From: Brevibacillus porteri
Lineage (GTDB): Bacteria > Bacillota > Bacilli > Brevibacillales > Brevibacillaceae
Length of the DNA stretch: 64,000 bases
Direction of reading: 5' to 3'
Assembly: GCF_003013475.1 (NCBI RefSeq)
Contig: NZ_PXZO01000018.1
Coordinates: forward strand, 25,025-89,024
The position numbers were made by a program, and so were the translations under genes. This document shows positions 26,299-34,523 of the stretch, in pieces. Each line of letters opens with the position of its first letter. Position 1 is the stretch's first letter. A model generated the notes under the pieces. The model made no database searches. It was not told where the DNA came from and worked only from the letters and a program-made list of their open reading frames with translations.

Positions 26299-26859
26299 GT
26301 GTTGGAGGAACGGGTAACCGATGAGCGATGGCAGGCCATTATTCATAACGATGTGTCTTACGATGATCAATTTTTTTATGCGGTAAAAACGACGAAGATC
26401 TTTTGTAGACCGTCGTGCAAGTCGAAGCCGCCGAAGAGGGAGAACGTGCGAGTTTTCCAAAATGCAAGCCAAGCTATGCGGGAAGAATTTCGCCCATGTA
26501 AACGATGCAAGCCCACGGGAGAGAGGTTGCCTGATCGTGAGTGGGTGGCACAAATTACACAGTATATTGATTCTCATTATAACGAAAAGCTGACGTTGGA
26601 GCATTTGGCGGATATGTGCCATGGCAGTCCGTTTCATTTGCAGCGAACATTTAAGCGACTCATGTCAATGACGCCCGTGGAGTACATCCAGAAAAAGCGG
26701 ATAGACAGGGCGCGAGAGCTGCTGGTTCATTCGAACAACCAGATCGCGGATGTTGCGCAATTGGTAGGAATGCCGAATACGCCGTATTTTATCACGTTGT
26801 TTAAAAAAATGACGGGCAAGACCCCGAGTGAATATCGCCAACAGTGCGTCAAACAATAA
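26299..26859 (+). CDS. adaA: Methylphosphotriester-DNA methyltransferase/activator
   Basis: 186 residues. The N-terminal Zn domain has the four Cys (Cys36 and Cys40 in FCRPSCKSKPPKRENV, Cys67 and Cys70 in RPCKRC). One of these takes the methyl group from phosphotriesters and converts the protein to an activator. The C-terminal AraC-type double HTH covers about 85-182. In B. subtilis adaA is divergent from alkA and is followed by adaB. Here the divergent pair is kept but adaB, the O6-methylguanine transferase, is not next to it. GTG 26299 follows AAAGGAG. Confidence 0.92.
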   Translation: MLEERVTDERWQAIIHNDVSYDDQFFYAVKTTKIFCRPSCKSKPPKRENVRVFQNASQAMREEFRPCKRCKPTGERLPDREWVAQITQYIDSHYNEKLTLEHLADMCHGSPFHLQRTFKRLMSMTPVEYIQKKRIDRARELLVHSNNQIADVAQLVGMPNTPYFITLFKKMTGKTPSEYRQQCVKQ

Positions 26860-26941
26860 ACGACATAAGCTGCTCGTGAAATGTAATATCTTTAGAAGTA
26901 AGAAGCTTTGAAGATGAGCAAGAAAAAGGAGCACTGCCAAA

Positions 26942-28048
26942 ATGAGCGATATGAAAACCTTGCGAGAAGTATTTAAAAAGACCACTTATCAAATCGCTGG
27001 GCACAGCAAGAGAGACCTCCATCAATTGCAGCAGGTCCTGTTCAGGGTGGATGGGAATGTAGAGGGTGATATGTACGGAACAGGCGAACTCATCGGGAAT
27101 TTCGAGAGCAAGATGGCCGAATATTTGGGCAAAGAGTCTGCCGTGTTCTTTCCCAGCGGTACGATGGCCCAACAAATCGCGTTACGCATCTGGTGCGATG
27201 AGAAGGGAATCAAAAAGGTCGCCTATCATCCGCTCTGCCACTTGGAGATTCACGAGGAAGATGGGCTCAAGGAGCTGCATCAGATTGAGGCAGTCTTGCT
27301 GGCGGATAAAGACAGAGTGATTGAACTGGACGATGTTCTCGGCATGGACGACGATATCGCGTGCCTGTTGCTGGAATTGCCACAGCGTGAGATTGGCGGA
27401 CAGCTGCCCTCGTATGAGGATTTGGAGGCGATCTCCCAGTATTGTCGGGAAAAAGGAATTCGGCTGCATCTAGATGGTGCCCGGCTTTTGGAAATCCTGC
27501 CGTATTACCAGAAATCAGCCGATGAGGTATGCGCATTGTTTGATAGCGTGTACGTTTCCTTTTACAAAGGGATAGGCGGAATTGCCGGAGCGATCCTGGC
27601 TGGGGATGAAGATTTCACGAAGCAATCGAAGGTATGGAAAAGACGCCATGGCGGGGATCTGATTAGTTTGTACCCGTACATTGTTACGTCAGAATACCAT
27701 TTTGAGCAAAGAAAACATAAATTCAATCAATATTACGAGCATGCAAAAGAGCTGGCGAGATTGTACAACCAATGCCAGGGGATATCCACGAGACCAGCCG
27801 TGCCTGTGTCCAACATGTTTCATGTGCACGCAGATTTGCCGCAAGAAGAGCTCGAGCGTATCATGGTCTCACTTAGTGAAGAGACAGGGATTGGCTTCAC
27901 GCATTATGTAAGGCAGAAAGACGAATCTTCTAGCTCCTATGAGGTAAGTATTGGCGATCGGTATGCGATGATCCCGAAAGAAGAGCTAGCATTGGCATTC
28001 GAAAAGCTGAATCAGAAAATAGGGGAGCAGAAATCAAAAGCCGAGTAA
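26942..28048 (+). CDS. Threonine-aldolase-like PLP enzyme
   Basis: 368 residues of the beta-eliminating-lyase/threonine-aldolase fold type I. EGDMYGTGELIGNFESKMAEYLGKESAVFFPSGTMAQQIALR and IRLHLDGARLLEI supply PLP contacts. VSFYKGIGGIAGAIL contains the Schiff-base Lys. It probably cleaves L-threonine or a related beta-hydroxy amino acid to glycine and an aldehyde. The first about 20 residues are unlike canonical LtaE. It is preceded by adaA but the 82-base gap argues against tight coupling. Confidence 0.82.
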   Translation: MSDMKTLREVFKKTTYQIAGHSKRDLHQLQQVLFRVDGNVEGDMYGTGELIGNFESKMAEYLGKESAVFFPSGTMAQQIALRIWCDEKGIKKVAYHPLCHLEIHEEDGLKELHQIEAVLLADKDRVIELDDVLGMDDDIACLLLELPQREIGGQLPSYEDLEAISQYCREKGIRLHLDGARLLEILPYYQKSADEVCALFDSVYVSFYKGIGGIAGAILAGDEDFTKQSKVWKRRHGGDLISLYPYIVTSEYHFEQRKHKFNQYYEHAKELARLYNQCQGISTRPAVPVSNMFHVHADLPQEELERIMVSLSEETGIGFTHYVRQKDESSSSYEVSIGDRYAMIPKEELALAFEKLNQKIGEQKSKAE

Positions 28049-28139
28049 ATGAATCCATTTCGGGGCGGTGGCAGTCTGGTGCTTACAGATTCATACCGGG
28101 CTGCCGCAGCATTTTCCGAAAGAAGAGAAAGGGAGCATT

Positions 28140-28622
28140 ATGTTCATCATCAGACCGTACGAGAAAAGCGACTACCCTTCGATCATGGCTTACGATTTGC
28201 CGCTAGAACAAGCGATCTACACGTCTATGCCAGTCGATATCATCGAAGTATCTCAAAACAATTCTGATCAGCAGCCCTATGTGATTTTTGACCAAGGTCA
28301 TTTAATCGGCTGTTTTGCCTTATTCACACCACAGACAGGCAATCCCTACACACCAAATGAACAGGCGATTATTTTTAAATCGTTCTCGATCGATTCCCGT
28401 CATCAAAAGAAGGGATACGCTTTGAAAGCTTTACAGAGCTTGCCTGACATCGCACGAGAGTATTACCCCATGCGGGATGAAATTGTGTTGACGGTTCATC
28501 ATACAAATACCCCGGCGATCCAACTGTATAAAAAGGCGGGTTTTGTAGATCAAGGATTAAGGTTTGCGGGAGAATATGGCGAGGAGCTGATTTTTCATCT
28601 CGATTTGACAGTTTCAAAATGA
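28140..28622 (+). CDS. GNAT-family N-acetyltransferase
   Basis: 160 residues. IIRPYEKSDYPSI opens the fold. FSIDSRHQKKGYALKALQSL is the acetyl-CoA pyrophosphate loop (Q/RxxGxA-like), and HTNTPAIQLYKKAGFVDQG is the family C-terminal motif. The substrate is unknown. ATG 28140 after AAGGGAG is the better start; an upstream in-frame GTG at 28068 has none. Confidence 0.82.
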   Translation: MFIIRPYEKSDYPSIMAYDLPLEQAIYTSMPVDIIEVSQNNSDQQPYVIFDQGHLIGCFALFTPQTGNPYTPNEQAIIFKSFSIDSRHQKKGYALKALQSLPDIAREYYPMRDEIVLTVHHTNTPAIQLYKKAGFVDQGLRFAGEYGEELIFHLDLTVSK

Positions 28623-28632
28623 GTTGATAAAA

Positions 28633-28657
28633 TGAATGAGAGTCAGTCAGTTATAAT
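28633..28657 (+). promoter_or_regulatory. Operator and -10 box of the TetR (yvdT-like) gene
   Basis: TGAATGA-GAG-TCAGTCA (28633-28649) is a near-perfect dyad, ending three bases before TATAAT (28652-28657). The same 7-3-7 element occurs in inverted orientation before the SMR genes at 29315. Confidence 0.7.
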
Positions 28658-28684
28658 CGTTCGGTTAATAAGGAGGGAAGTTAC

Positions 28685-29269
28685 TTGGCGGTCAGCAAAG
28701 ACGATAAATATTCCAAAATCCTCAACGCGGCTATCGAGATCATATCGGAAAAAGGGCTGGATAAGACGTCCATATCCGATATCGTAAAAAAAGCAGGGAT
28801 TGCCCAAGGGACGTTTTACCTGTACTTCTCATCCAAGATGGCTCTGGTTCCAGCGATTGCTGATAATCTGCTGACGATTACCTTCCAGCGGATCAATGAT
28901 AAGCTGAAGGGAAAAAAGGATATCGAGAGCGTTCTCGAAGTTTTGGTTGATGAGACTTTTTCCATTACGGATGAATATAGGGACGTCCTCATCCTTTGCT
29001 ATTCTGGGTTTGCGCTTGATCGTTCACTGGAGACGTGGGGAACGATCTACAAGCCTTTTTATGAATGGATGGAAGACGTTCTGGTAAAAGCTATCAATCA
29101 ACAAGCCATCTTCAGTGATATTGATGTAAAATGGACGGCCAAAATGATTATTACGCTTGTCGAGGCTACATCAGAACGCTATTACAGTAGCGATCAGAAG
29201 AACGTAGCACCAGATGAATATAAAGCGGAAATCCTGCGTTTTTGCAAAAGATCACTAGGTATCCAATAA
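28685..29269 (+). CDS. yvdT: TetR-family regulator of the SMR efflux pair (YvdT-like)
   Basis: 194 residues, the length of B. subtilis YvdT. The HTH is ILNAAIEIISEKGLDKTSISDIVKKAGIAQGTFYLYFSSKMAL (about 11-56), and the C terminus is helical and ligand-binding. TTG 28685 lies 7 nt after AAGGAGGG. It is directly followed by two SMR genes, the order yvdT-yvdS-yvdR in Bacillus. Two copies of one operator, before it and before the SMR genes, indicate that it represses both. Confidence 0.82.
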   Translation: MAVSKDDKYSKILNAAIEIISEKGLDKTSISDIVKKAGIAQGTFYLYFSSKMALVPAIADNLLTITFQRINDKLKGKKDIESVLEVLVDETFSITDEYRDVLILCYSGFALDRSLETWGTIYKPFYEWMEDVLVKAINQQAIFSDIDVKWTAKMIITLVEATSERYYSSDQKNVAPDEYKAEILRFCKRSLGIQ

Positions 29270-29314
29270 AGAAGTATTGGAGCATATCCAATTCTTTTTT
29301 TATTTGGCACAAAA

Positions 29315-29331
29315 TGACTGACGTTCATTCA
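29315..29331 (+). promoter_or_regulatory. Second TetR (YvdT) operator, before the SMR pair
   Basis: TGACTGA-CGT-TCATTCA is the reverse complement of the element at 28633-28649 apart from the central three bases. It lies 38 bases before the first SMR start codon. Confidence 0.7.
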
Positions 29332-29368
29332 TTGTTAACACAACAAGAACAACGAAGAGGTGATTACC

Positions 29369-29704
29369 ATGGCATGGTTTTATTTAATCATTGGCGGAAT
29401 GATCGAAATTGCTTGGGCATTGGGACTGAAGTTCTCGGATGGATTCACGAAGCCCGTAGTGAGTGTCGTCACGGTTCTATTGATCGTTACCAGCTTCTAC
29501 TTTTTTGCTCAGGCCATGAAACGAATTCCAGTCGGAACTGCGTATGCGATATTCACAGGGATTGGTGCAGCGGGAACGGCCGTCATTGGTTTTACGTCTT
29601 TGGGTGAGGATGTATCATTCTTGAAAATCTTTTTTATCCTGTTGCTGCTCACGTGCATTATCGGATTGAAGCTGTCGAGCAAGCCAGAAGAAGAGAATGC
29701 ATAA
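29369..29704 (+). CDS. yvdS: Small multidrug resistance protein, subunit 1 (YvdS-like)
   Basis: 111 residues, four TM helices. MAWFYLIIGGMIEIAWALGLKFSDGFTKP carries the essential membrane Glu in TM1, and RIPVGTAYAIFTGIGAAGTAVIG is the SMR signature. Paired SMR genes normally encode two oppositely oriented subunits of a heterodimeric proton-coupled exporter of cationic drugs or guanidinium-like compounds. ATG 29369 follows AGAGGTG. No guanidine riboswitch is present upstream, so control is by the TetR protein. Confidence 0.87.
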   Translation: MAWFYLIIGGMIEIAWALGLKFSDGFTKPVVSVVTVLLIVTSFYFFAQAMKRIPVGTAYAIFTGIGAAGTAVIGFTSLGEDVSFLKIFFILLLLTCIIGLKLSSKPEEENA

Positions 29705-29723
29705 TAACTTGGAGGTGGACAGT

Positions 29724-30038
29724 ATGGCATGGGCGATGTTGATTATCGCTGGTTTCGCAGAAATTGGTGGAGTGATTTCGTTAAAATTGACCGAAGGATT
29801 TACAAAGTGGAAGCCAACGGTTGCTTGTTTGATCTTCGCAAGTATTAGCTTTTATTTGCTCTCGTCTGCTGTACAGACGCTCCCGGTCGGAACAGCTTAT
29901 GCTGTATGGACGGGCATTGGCTCAGCGGGTAGCGTACTGGTAGGGATGTTGTTTTTCAAAGAGTCGAGGGACAGGAAACGGATTCTGTTCATTACAGGGA
30001 TTGTCATCAGTATTGTTGGTTTGAAGTTCATCGCATAG
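29724..30038 (+). CDS. yvdR: Small multidrug resistance protein, subunit 2 (YvdR-like)
   Basis: 104 residues, four TM helices. MAWAMLIIAGFAEIGGVISLKLTEGFTKW has the TM1 Glu, and TLPVGTAYAVWTGIGSAGSVLVG is the second SMR motif. It begins 19 bases after its partner with a TTGGAGGTGG site, so the two are made together. Confidence 0.87.
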   Translation: MAWAMLIIAGFAEIGGVISLKLTEGFTKWKPTVACLIFASISFYLLSSAVQTLPVGTAYAVWTGIGSAGSVLVGMLFFKESRDRKRILFITGIVISIVGLKFIA

Positions 30039-30046
30039 TGATAGCG

Positions 30047-30090
30047 AAAAGCCCCTTTCTAGCAGCGTGTGCTGTAAGAAGGGGGCTTTT
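30047..30090. terminator. Bidirectional terminator
   Basis: AAAAGCCCCTTTCT (30047-30060) pairs with AGAAGGGGGCTTTT (30077-30090), with one wobble. It separates the SMR operon from the convergent LuxR gene. Confidence 0.85.
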
Positions 30091-30100
30091 GGCTAGGGTT

Positions 30101-31169
30101 TCACTGGTTCGCTTGTACGCCAAATCGGGTAAACAATTGCCAGATCAGCTCTCGTCTGCTGGATACCCCAGTTTTTACGAAGATGGACTTCAAATGATCC
30201 TGAACCGTATAAGCGGAGATGTGCAGTGTGCGTGCGAGCTCCTTCGTGGAAGCGCCGCGGACAATCTGGTCGAGTATTTGCTTTTCCCGTACAGACAATC
30301 CGTATGCTTCGGCGATGAGCGGCAGCATGTCAGCAGGTTTTGCGGGACCGAACAATACAGCCAGGTGCACCGAGCTGCTTTGGGTGTTCATCGGGCTTGC
30401 CTGAATCGTCATGTAAGGGCCATCTGGCATGCGAATGCAGACTTTTGCCATGGATGTCTTGTGACCTGATTCTGTCAGCTGGGAGAGTGCCCGCGAACAG
30501 CAAGGTATCGCGATCAATCGACTCCCATTGGCGCAGCAAGGTCAGCCATTTTTCCGCTGTGGGATTGGCAGCGAGTAAGGTGAACTGATCCGACAGCATC
30601 AATATTCCTATCTCTTCTTCCATCCATGTATTTTCCTCAGCGGGTAAGGACAGACTCGTCTTTCGCAACTGATACCCAATCAGCGGCGCCAAAGCCAAAA
30701 TACATTCACGCTCCTGCTCAGAAAAAAAGGGACGTCCCTGCGAACGAAACAACGTTAAATAGCCCCAGCATGCACCGTCGTACTTGAGGGAAGCACGCAT
30801 CTCATCATGAAAACCGGCGGGGAGCAGAACATTGCGATAGCGGTCACTGCGTGCAAGCTGGCCATCGGTCGCTTGGCTCAGCGTCGCAACGGGCTCAGCC
30901 GCTTTGCTCAGATGATCATACCGATTGAAGTCCTCGCGCAAGTATTCATGCTCAAAAATGCCATGATGAATGGCTTCCACCCCGTCTTCCGTAATGGCTC
31001 CGGTGGATAAAAGTGTTTGCGGATCAACGGCGGTACAGCAGGCCCCGTCAAAAGGGACGAACTCTCGCAATAGCTGCAAGAGCGCTGTCCGATAGTCTTG
31101 TGAAGAGTGAGAAAAGCGTTCAGCTAGTGCCATCACTTTTCGTTTGCTCGCTTCCCGATTTGTGCTCAT
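30101..31169 (-). pseudogene. LuxR-family regulator interrupted by a frameshift
   Basis: The N-terminal frame (ATG 31169 to about 30490) encodes a GAF-like region (FVPFDGACCTAVDPQTLLSTGAI, FHDEMRASLKYDGACWGYLTLFRSQGRPFFSEQERECILALAPLI). The C-terminal frame (to 30101) encodes a LuxR HTH, LSVREKQILDQIVRGASTKELARTLHISAYTVQDHLKSIFVKT. Joined near 30495 they form one protein of about 350 residues. The join needs one base removed from the CTCTCCCAG tract on the minus strand. Either the gene is decayed or the sequence has an indel. It is divergent from the DHA2 transporter and might regulate it. Confidence 0.72.
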
Positions 31170-31242
31170 CTGTATTCTCCTGTACGTCTATTGGCAAAGG
31201 AAAATCCCATCTTTGTGGGATGGTGCTTTCCCCGTTCCTCTT

Positions 31243-31263
31243 TATAATTGAGAATAATTCTTA
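31243..31263 (+). promoter_or_regulatory. -10 box with Fur-like dyad before the DHA2 transporter
   Basis: TATAAT (31243-31248) abuts TGAGAAT-A-ATTCTTA (31249-31263), a 7-1-7 dyad with 11 of 14 arm positions matching the Fur/PerR-type TGATAAT-N-ATTATCA. The -35 region is weak. It is the poorest of the Fur-like boxes in this window. Confidence 0.4.
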
Positions 31264-31303
31264 GTCTAAATTTACAAGATACGCGAGGAGTTGGAAAGAC
31301 CAT

Positions 31304-32692
31304 ATGAGCCAGCGGCAGCGCTTTTTCATGATGATCGCGATTTGTCTGGGTGCATTCTTGTCTCATTTTACGGCGGGGATTGTCAATGTCTCACTCCCTC
31401 AGTTCACATCCATTTTCCAGACGGAGCTGGCGATCGCACAATGGATTACAACGGGTTATTTGCTTGTCATTGCGTCTCTTCTTCCTTTCATGGGCAAGCT
31501 GGGAGATCGATACGGGCATCGTGTGCTGCACAATTACGGCTTCCTGCTGTTCACGGTAAGCTCTGTCTTGGTGGCATTTTCGACGACGATTACGATGCTG
31601 TTGATGCTTCGAATCGTGCAAGCCGTCGGAGCGGCTATGTTCCAGGCTACCAATATCGCGCTCATTGCGATGTTGCTCCCAAAAGAAATGCGGGGAAGGG
31701 CAATGGGGATCATGAGCACAGCTGTTGCGCTTGGTGGCATGACTGGACCGATTGCAGGTGGGATGATCGCGTCGTGGTTGAGCTGGGAGTGGTTGTTCCT
31801 CATTCATGTTCCTGTCGCGATCTTGGCTACGGGGCTGGCTTTTCGTTACATTCCTTCTCATAAGCAGACGAAGAAGGCCCGTTCACTAGATCTCGTTGGG
31901 GCAGGTCTGTTCATGCTACTGGTCAGCTCAGTCATTATGGCGATCTCCAATGGAAACGGGTGGGGCTGGGATTCACAAGGGATGCTCATTCTTTTTGGGG
32001 GTGTACTCGTCTTGGCAGGGGCGTTTGTCTGGTGGGAGCGGCGACAGTCCGTGCCGTTTTTGCCCGTGGCAGTCTTTCGCCTATCAGCTGTGTCCAGTGG
32101 ATTGTTCATTAGCTTTACTTCGTTTGTGCTCGCGAATCTCGTACTGGTTGTCATGCCGTTTTACTTACATGATCAAGCGCATGTTTCCCCTTTGACGGCA
32201 GGGTATATGATGACTGCTTACCCACTGATGCTGGCGCTGACGGGTCCTTTTAGTGGCTGGGCTTCGGACCGCTATCGGGCACGGCCACTCATTTTTGCAG
32301 GTCTTGGTGCAGGGATGACCGTATTGGCGATCTGGCTAGAGGTATTATCAACGGTGGAAATCATCGCGTTACTGGCTTTGGTGGGGGCAGGTATGGGGCT
32401 GATTGCTTCGCCCAACAACAGCTACATCATGCGCCACGTCCCGTTGGAGCATGCGGGTGCGATCGGAGGCATGATCGCCTTGACACGCAATGCAGGGATG
32501 GTGGTCGGCGCAGCGTTGGGACTGGGCATGATGAATGGCGAATCGAATCAAGCAGTGCAGCCGATGATCGATGCGTATCGTGCGGTTTTTGAAGCAGGTG
32601 GCCTGATTTGGCTGAGCGGTTTGTTGGTCTGGTGGTATGCGGGAAGTCTGGAGCGGCAGAAAAAGAGAGGCACAGAGGTGGAGAAGGCATGA
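31304..32692 (+). CDS. MFS exporter, DHA2 (EmrB/QacA-like) family
   Basis: 462 residues with about 14 TM helices. GKLGDRYGHR is the loop 2-3 motif A, and ALGGMTGPIAGGMIASWLSWEWLFLIHVP is the DHA2 motif C region in TM5 and after. Drug or metabolite export by proton antiport is likely. Its stop overlaps the ATG of the saccharopine-dehydrogenase-like gene (ATGA), so the two form an operon. Confidence 0.85.
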   Translation: MSQRQRFFMMIAICLGAFLSHFTAGIVNVSLPQFTSIFQTELAIAQWITTGYLLVIASLLPFMGKLGDRYGHRVLHNYGFLLFTVSSVLVAFSTTITMLLMLRIVQAVGAAMFQATNIALIAMLLPKEMRGRAMGIMSTAVALGGMTGPIAGGMIASWLSWEWLFLIHVPVAILATGLAFRYIPSHKQTKKARSLDLVGAGLFMLLVSSVIMAISNGNGWGWDSQGMLILFGGVLVLAGAFVWWERRQSVPFLPVAVFRLSAVSSGLFISFTSFVLANLVLVVMPFYLHDQAHVSPLTAGYMMTAYPLMLALTGPFSGWASDRYRARPLIFAGLGAGMTVLAIWLEVLSTVEIIALLALVGAGMGLIASPNNSYIMRHVPLEHAGAIGGMIALTRNAGMVVGAALGLGMMNGESNQAVQPMIDAYRAVFEAGGLIWLSGLLVWWYAGSLERQKKRGTEVEKA

Positions 32693-34022
32693 GCAAGGAT
32701 CGAATTGTGGTAGTCGGAGGGTACGGTCATGTAGGGGCAACGATTTGCAAGAATTTGGGTAACGCGTATCCGGGACGGGTGTATGCTGCCGGACGCAGCT
32801 TGGAGAAGGCGGAAGCTTTTTCCGAGAAGCAGATGGGAAGGTGCTGCCGCTTGAGCTCGATATTCACAAGCCGTTAGACCAAAGCATGCTGGAAAAAGTA
32901 AAGTTGGTGGTCATGTGTCTGGATCAGACGAATACGGCTTTTGTAGAAGGGTGTGTGCGGAATGGAACGCATTATCTCGATATTTCAGCGAATGGCCATT
33001 TTTTGACGCAAATCGAACAATGGGGGAGCCAAACTGAAACGAAGAATGTGGGAACCGCCGTGCTCAGTGTAGGACTGGCGCCAGGTCTGACCAACCTGCT
33101 CGCGGGGGAAGCTCATCGCTTGCTGGACCAGGTGAGTGAGCTGGATATATACATTATGCTTGGTCTCGGTGATCGACATGGGAGGGCCGCGATTGAATGG
33201 ACTGTCGATAACTTGTGCACGAGCTACGAGGTGATCAACAATCATCAGCGTGTAACCGTAGAGAGCATGACAGAGGGCAAGCTCGTTGATTTTGGACCGG
33301 AGCTGGGGAAAAAGCGCGCGTATCGATTTCCGTTTTCTGATCAACAGACATTGGTACGCACCTTGTGTATCCCTACAGTATCTACCCGACTTTGTTTTGA
33401 TCTGGATGGGATGACGAGAGTGGTGGCGGCCCTTCGGAGTATTGGAATTTGCCGATTACTCCATCAACCAAAAGTACGGGAAGCCGTGATGGAAGCGTTT
33501 GGACGTTGGAAAATGGGGGATGATCGGTTTGCCATCAAGGTAGAGGCACGGGGAAAACGGGGAACTAACGAGGCGACAGTAGAGTGTCTGCTTTTTGGGC
33601 GCGATCAGTCCAACATGACCGCAATGGTGGCGGCTGCCGTAGCAAAATCGCTGTATGAAGAAGCGTTTCCTCCAGGAGTCCACCACATGGAACAACTGTT
33701 TTCATTAGAAAAAATGAGATATTGGCTGGAGCAGGAAGCATCACTGACCATATTTGTCAGGGAAGCCGGCTATGATAGAGCTATCGACGAACCAAAGAGG
33801 GGGCTTTATCATGACGCACTATGCCAAAAACATGTACGACTTTCACACGTGGGCGAATCAAACGTTAATCAATCGCTTGAAGGAACTTCCGGAAGGTGTT
33901 TACGAGCAGGAGGTCCAAAGCGTTTTCCCGACAGTAGCAAAAGTGGTGGAGCATATTTATATGGTGGACCAAGGCTGGATTCTCATATTGCAAGGCGCGG
34001 ACATGCAAGCTGCATTAAATGA
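32689..34022 (+). pseudogene. Saccharopine-dehydrogenase-like gene with frameshift(s)
   Basis: ATG 32689 starts a Rossmann frame (IVVVGGYGHVGATICKNLG, GRVYAAGRSLEKAEAF) that stops at 32877. The continuation LPLELDIHKPLDQSM, YLDISANGHFL, VLSVGLAPGLTNLLAGEA is in another frame from about 32836. One missing base near 32835 would restore DGKVLPLELD. The second frame then runs on into the DinB gene to 34022, far beyond the natural end. A TGA close to 33771 in a third frame suggests a second indel or a lost stop. If intact it would be an NADP-dependent oxidoreductase of about 360 residues. Its role is unknown. Confidence 0.6.
33744..33760 (+). promoter_or_regulatory. CTGAC-N7-GTCAG dyad before the first DinB gene
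   Basis: CTGAC (33744-33748), CATATTT, GTCAG (33756-33760). It lies about 50 bases before the DinB start. The same element, with one base changed in the spacer, is at 49591 before the second DinB gene. Confidence 0.6.
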
Positions 34023-34314
34023 GGCATGGAAGAAGGAACAGGAATTAACGGGAAAAAGCTTGGAGGAAGTAGAGCGGATGTATGCAGAGCTAGTCGAGCA
34101 ATTCAGAGCTTTTCTCAGCCAAGAAGAAGATTTGGATCGCCACATTGTCCTCGACAATCCGTACACGAGAGTACGTGATACGAGCTTGGCAGAAATCATC
34201 ATGCAAGTGGTCAATCACGGAACGTATCATCGTGGAAACATAACGGCGATGCTACGCCAAATGGGGTATCCTTCTGTCATGACCGATTATGCTCTTTACT
34301 GGTACGCAACCTGA
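33811..34314 (+). CDS. DinB-family protein (four-helix metalloenzyme), copy 1
   Basis: 167 residues. The N-terminal YDFHTWANQTLINRLKELP, VVEHIYMVDQGWI and VNHGTYHRGNITAMLRQMGY carry the three metal-binding His of the DinB/YfiT fold. Members are often damage- or thiol-related transferases; the function is undefined. ATG 33811 follows AGAGGGGG. It is a clear paralogue of the protein at 49670, and both carry the same upstream dyad. Confidence 0.85.
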   Translation: MTHYAKNMYDFHTWANQTLINRLKELPEGVYEQEVQSVFPTVAKVVEHIYMVDQGWILILQGADMQAALNEAWKKEQELTGKSLEEVERMYAELVEQFRAFLSQEEDLDRHIVLDNPYTRVRDTSLAEIIMQVVNHGTYHRGNITAMLRQMGYPSVMTDYALYWYAT

Positions 34315-34365
34315 TAAAAAAGTGCGTGGGGCTGGAAGAGATTTCATTCTTCTGGCCTTGGGGTG

Positions 34366-34412
34366 TTGACAAGGGAAAATTTTAGTCCTATAATTATCTT
34401 AAATTCAAGATA
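34366..34412 (+). promoter_or_regulatory. mhqNOD promoter with first MhqR-like box
   Basis: TTGACA (34366-34371), 17 bases, TATAAT (34389-34394) is a perfect promoter. Immediately after it, TATCTTAAATTCAAGATA (34395-34412) has TATCTT/AAGATA arms and resembles the Bacillus MhqR operator, which carries ATCT/AGAT arms. Confidence 0.75.
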
Positions 34413-34470
34413 TTAATTTTTGTAACATTGTCATCCTACTTCCCCAAGAAGGTGCTTTTTTAAACATCAT

Positions 34471-34488
34471 TATCTTTAATTTAAGATA
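34471..34488 (+). promoter_or_regulatory. Second MhqR-like box in the mhqN leader
   Basis: TATCTTTAATTTAAGATA repeats the first box with the same arms 76 bases downstream, within the leader and 36 bases before the start codon. Confidence 0.7.
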
Positions 34489-34523
34489 TTAAAAATGAAT
34501 GAAATAATCGAGGAGGAAGTCCC

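Noticed and set aside
29270..29368. Guanidine (ykkC) riboswitch before the SMR pair
   Set aside because: The gap is only about 100 bases and lacks the riboswitch core; a TetR operator explains control better.
31304..34022. Opine metallophore (staphylopine-like) biosynthesis set
   Set aside because: A nicotianamine-synthase-like gene and an uptake ABC system are missing, and the oxidoreductase is of the saccharopine dehydrogenase type. The Fur-like box alone is not enough.
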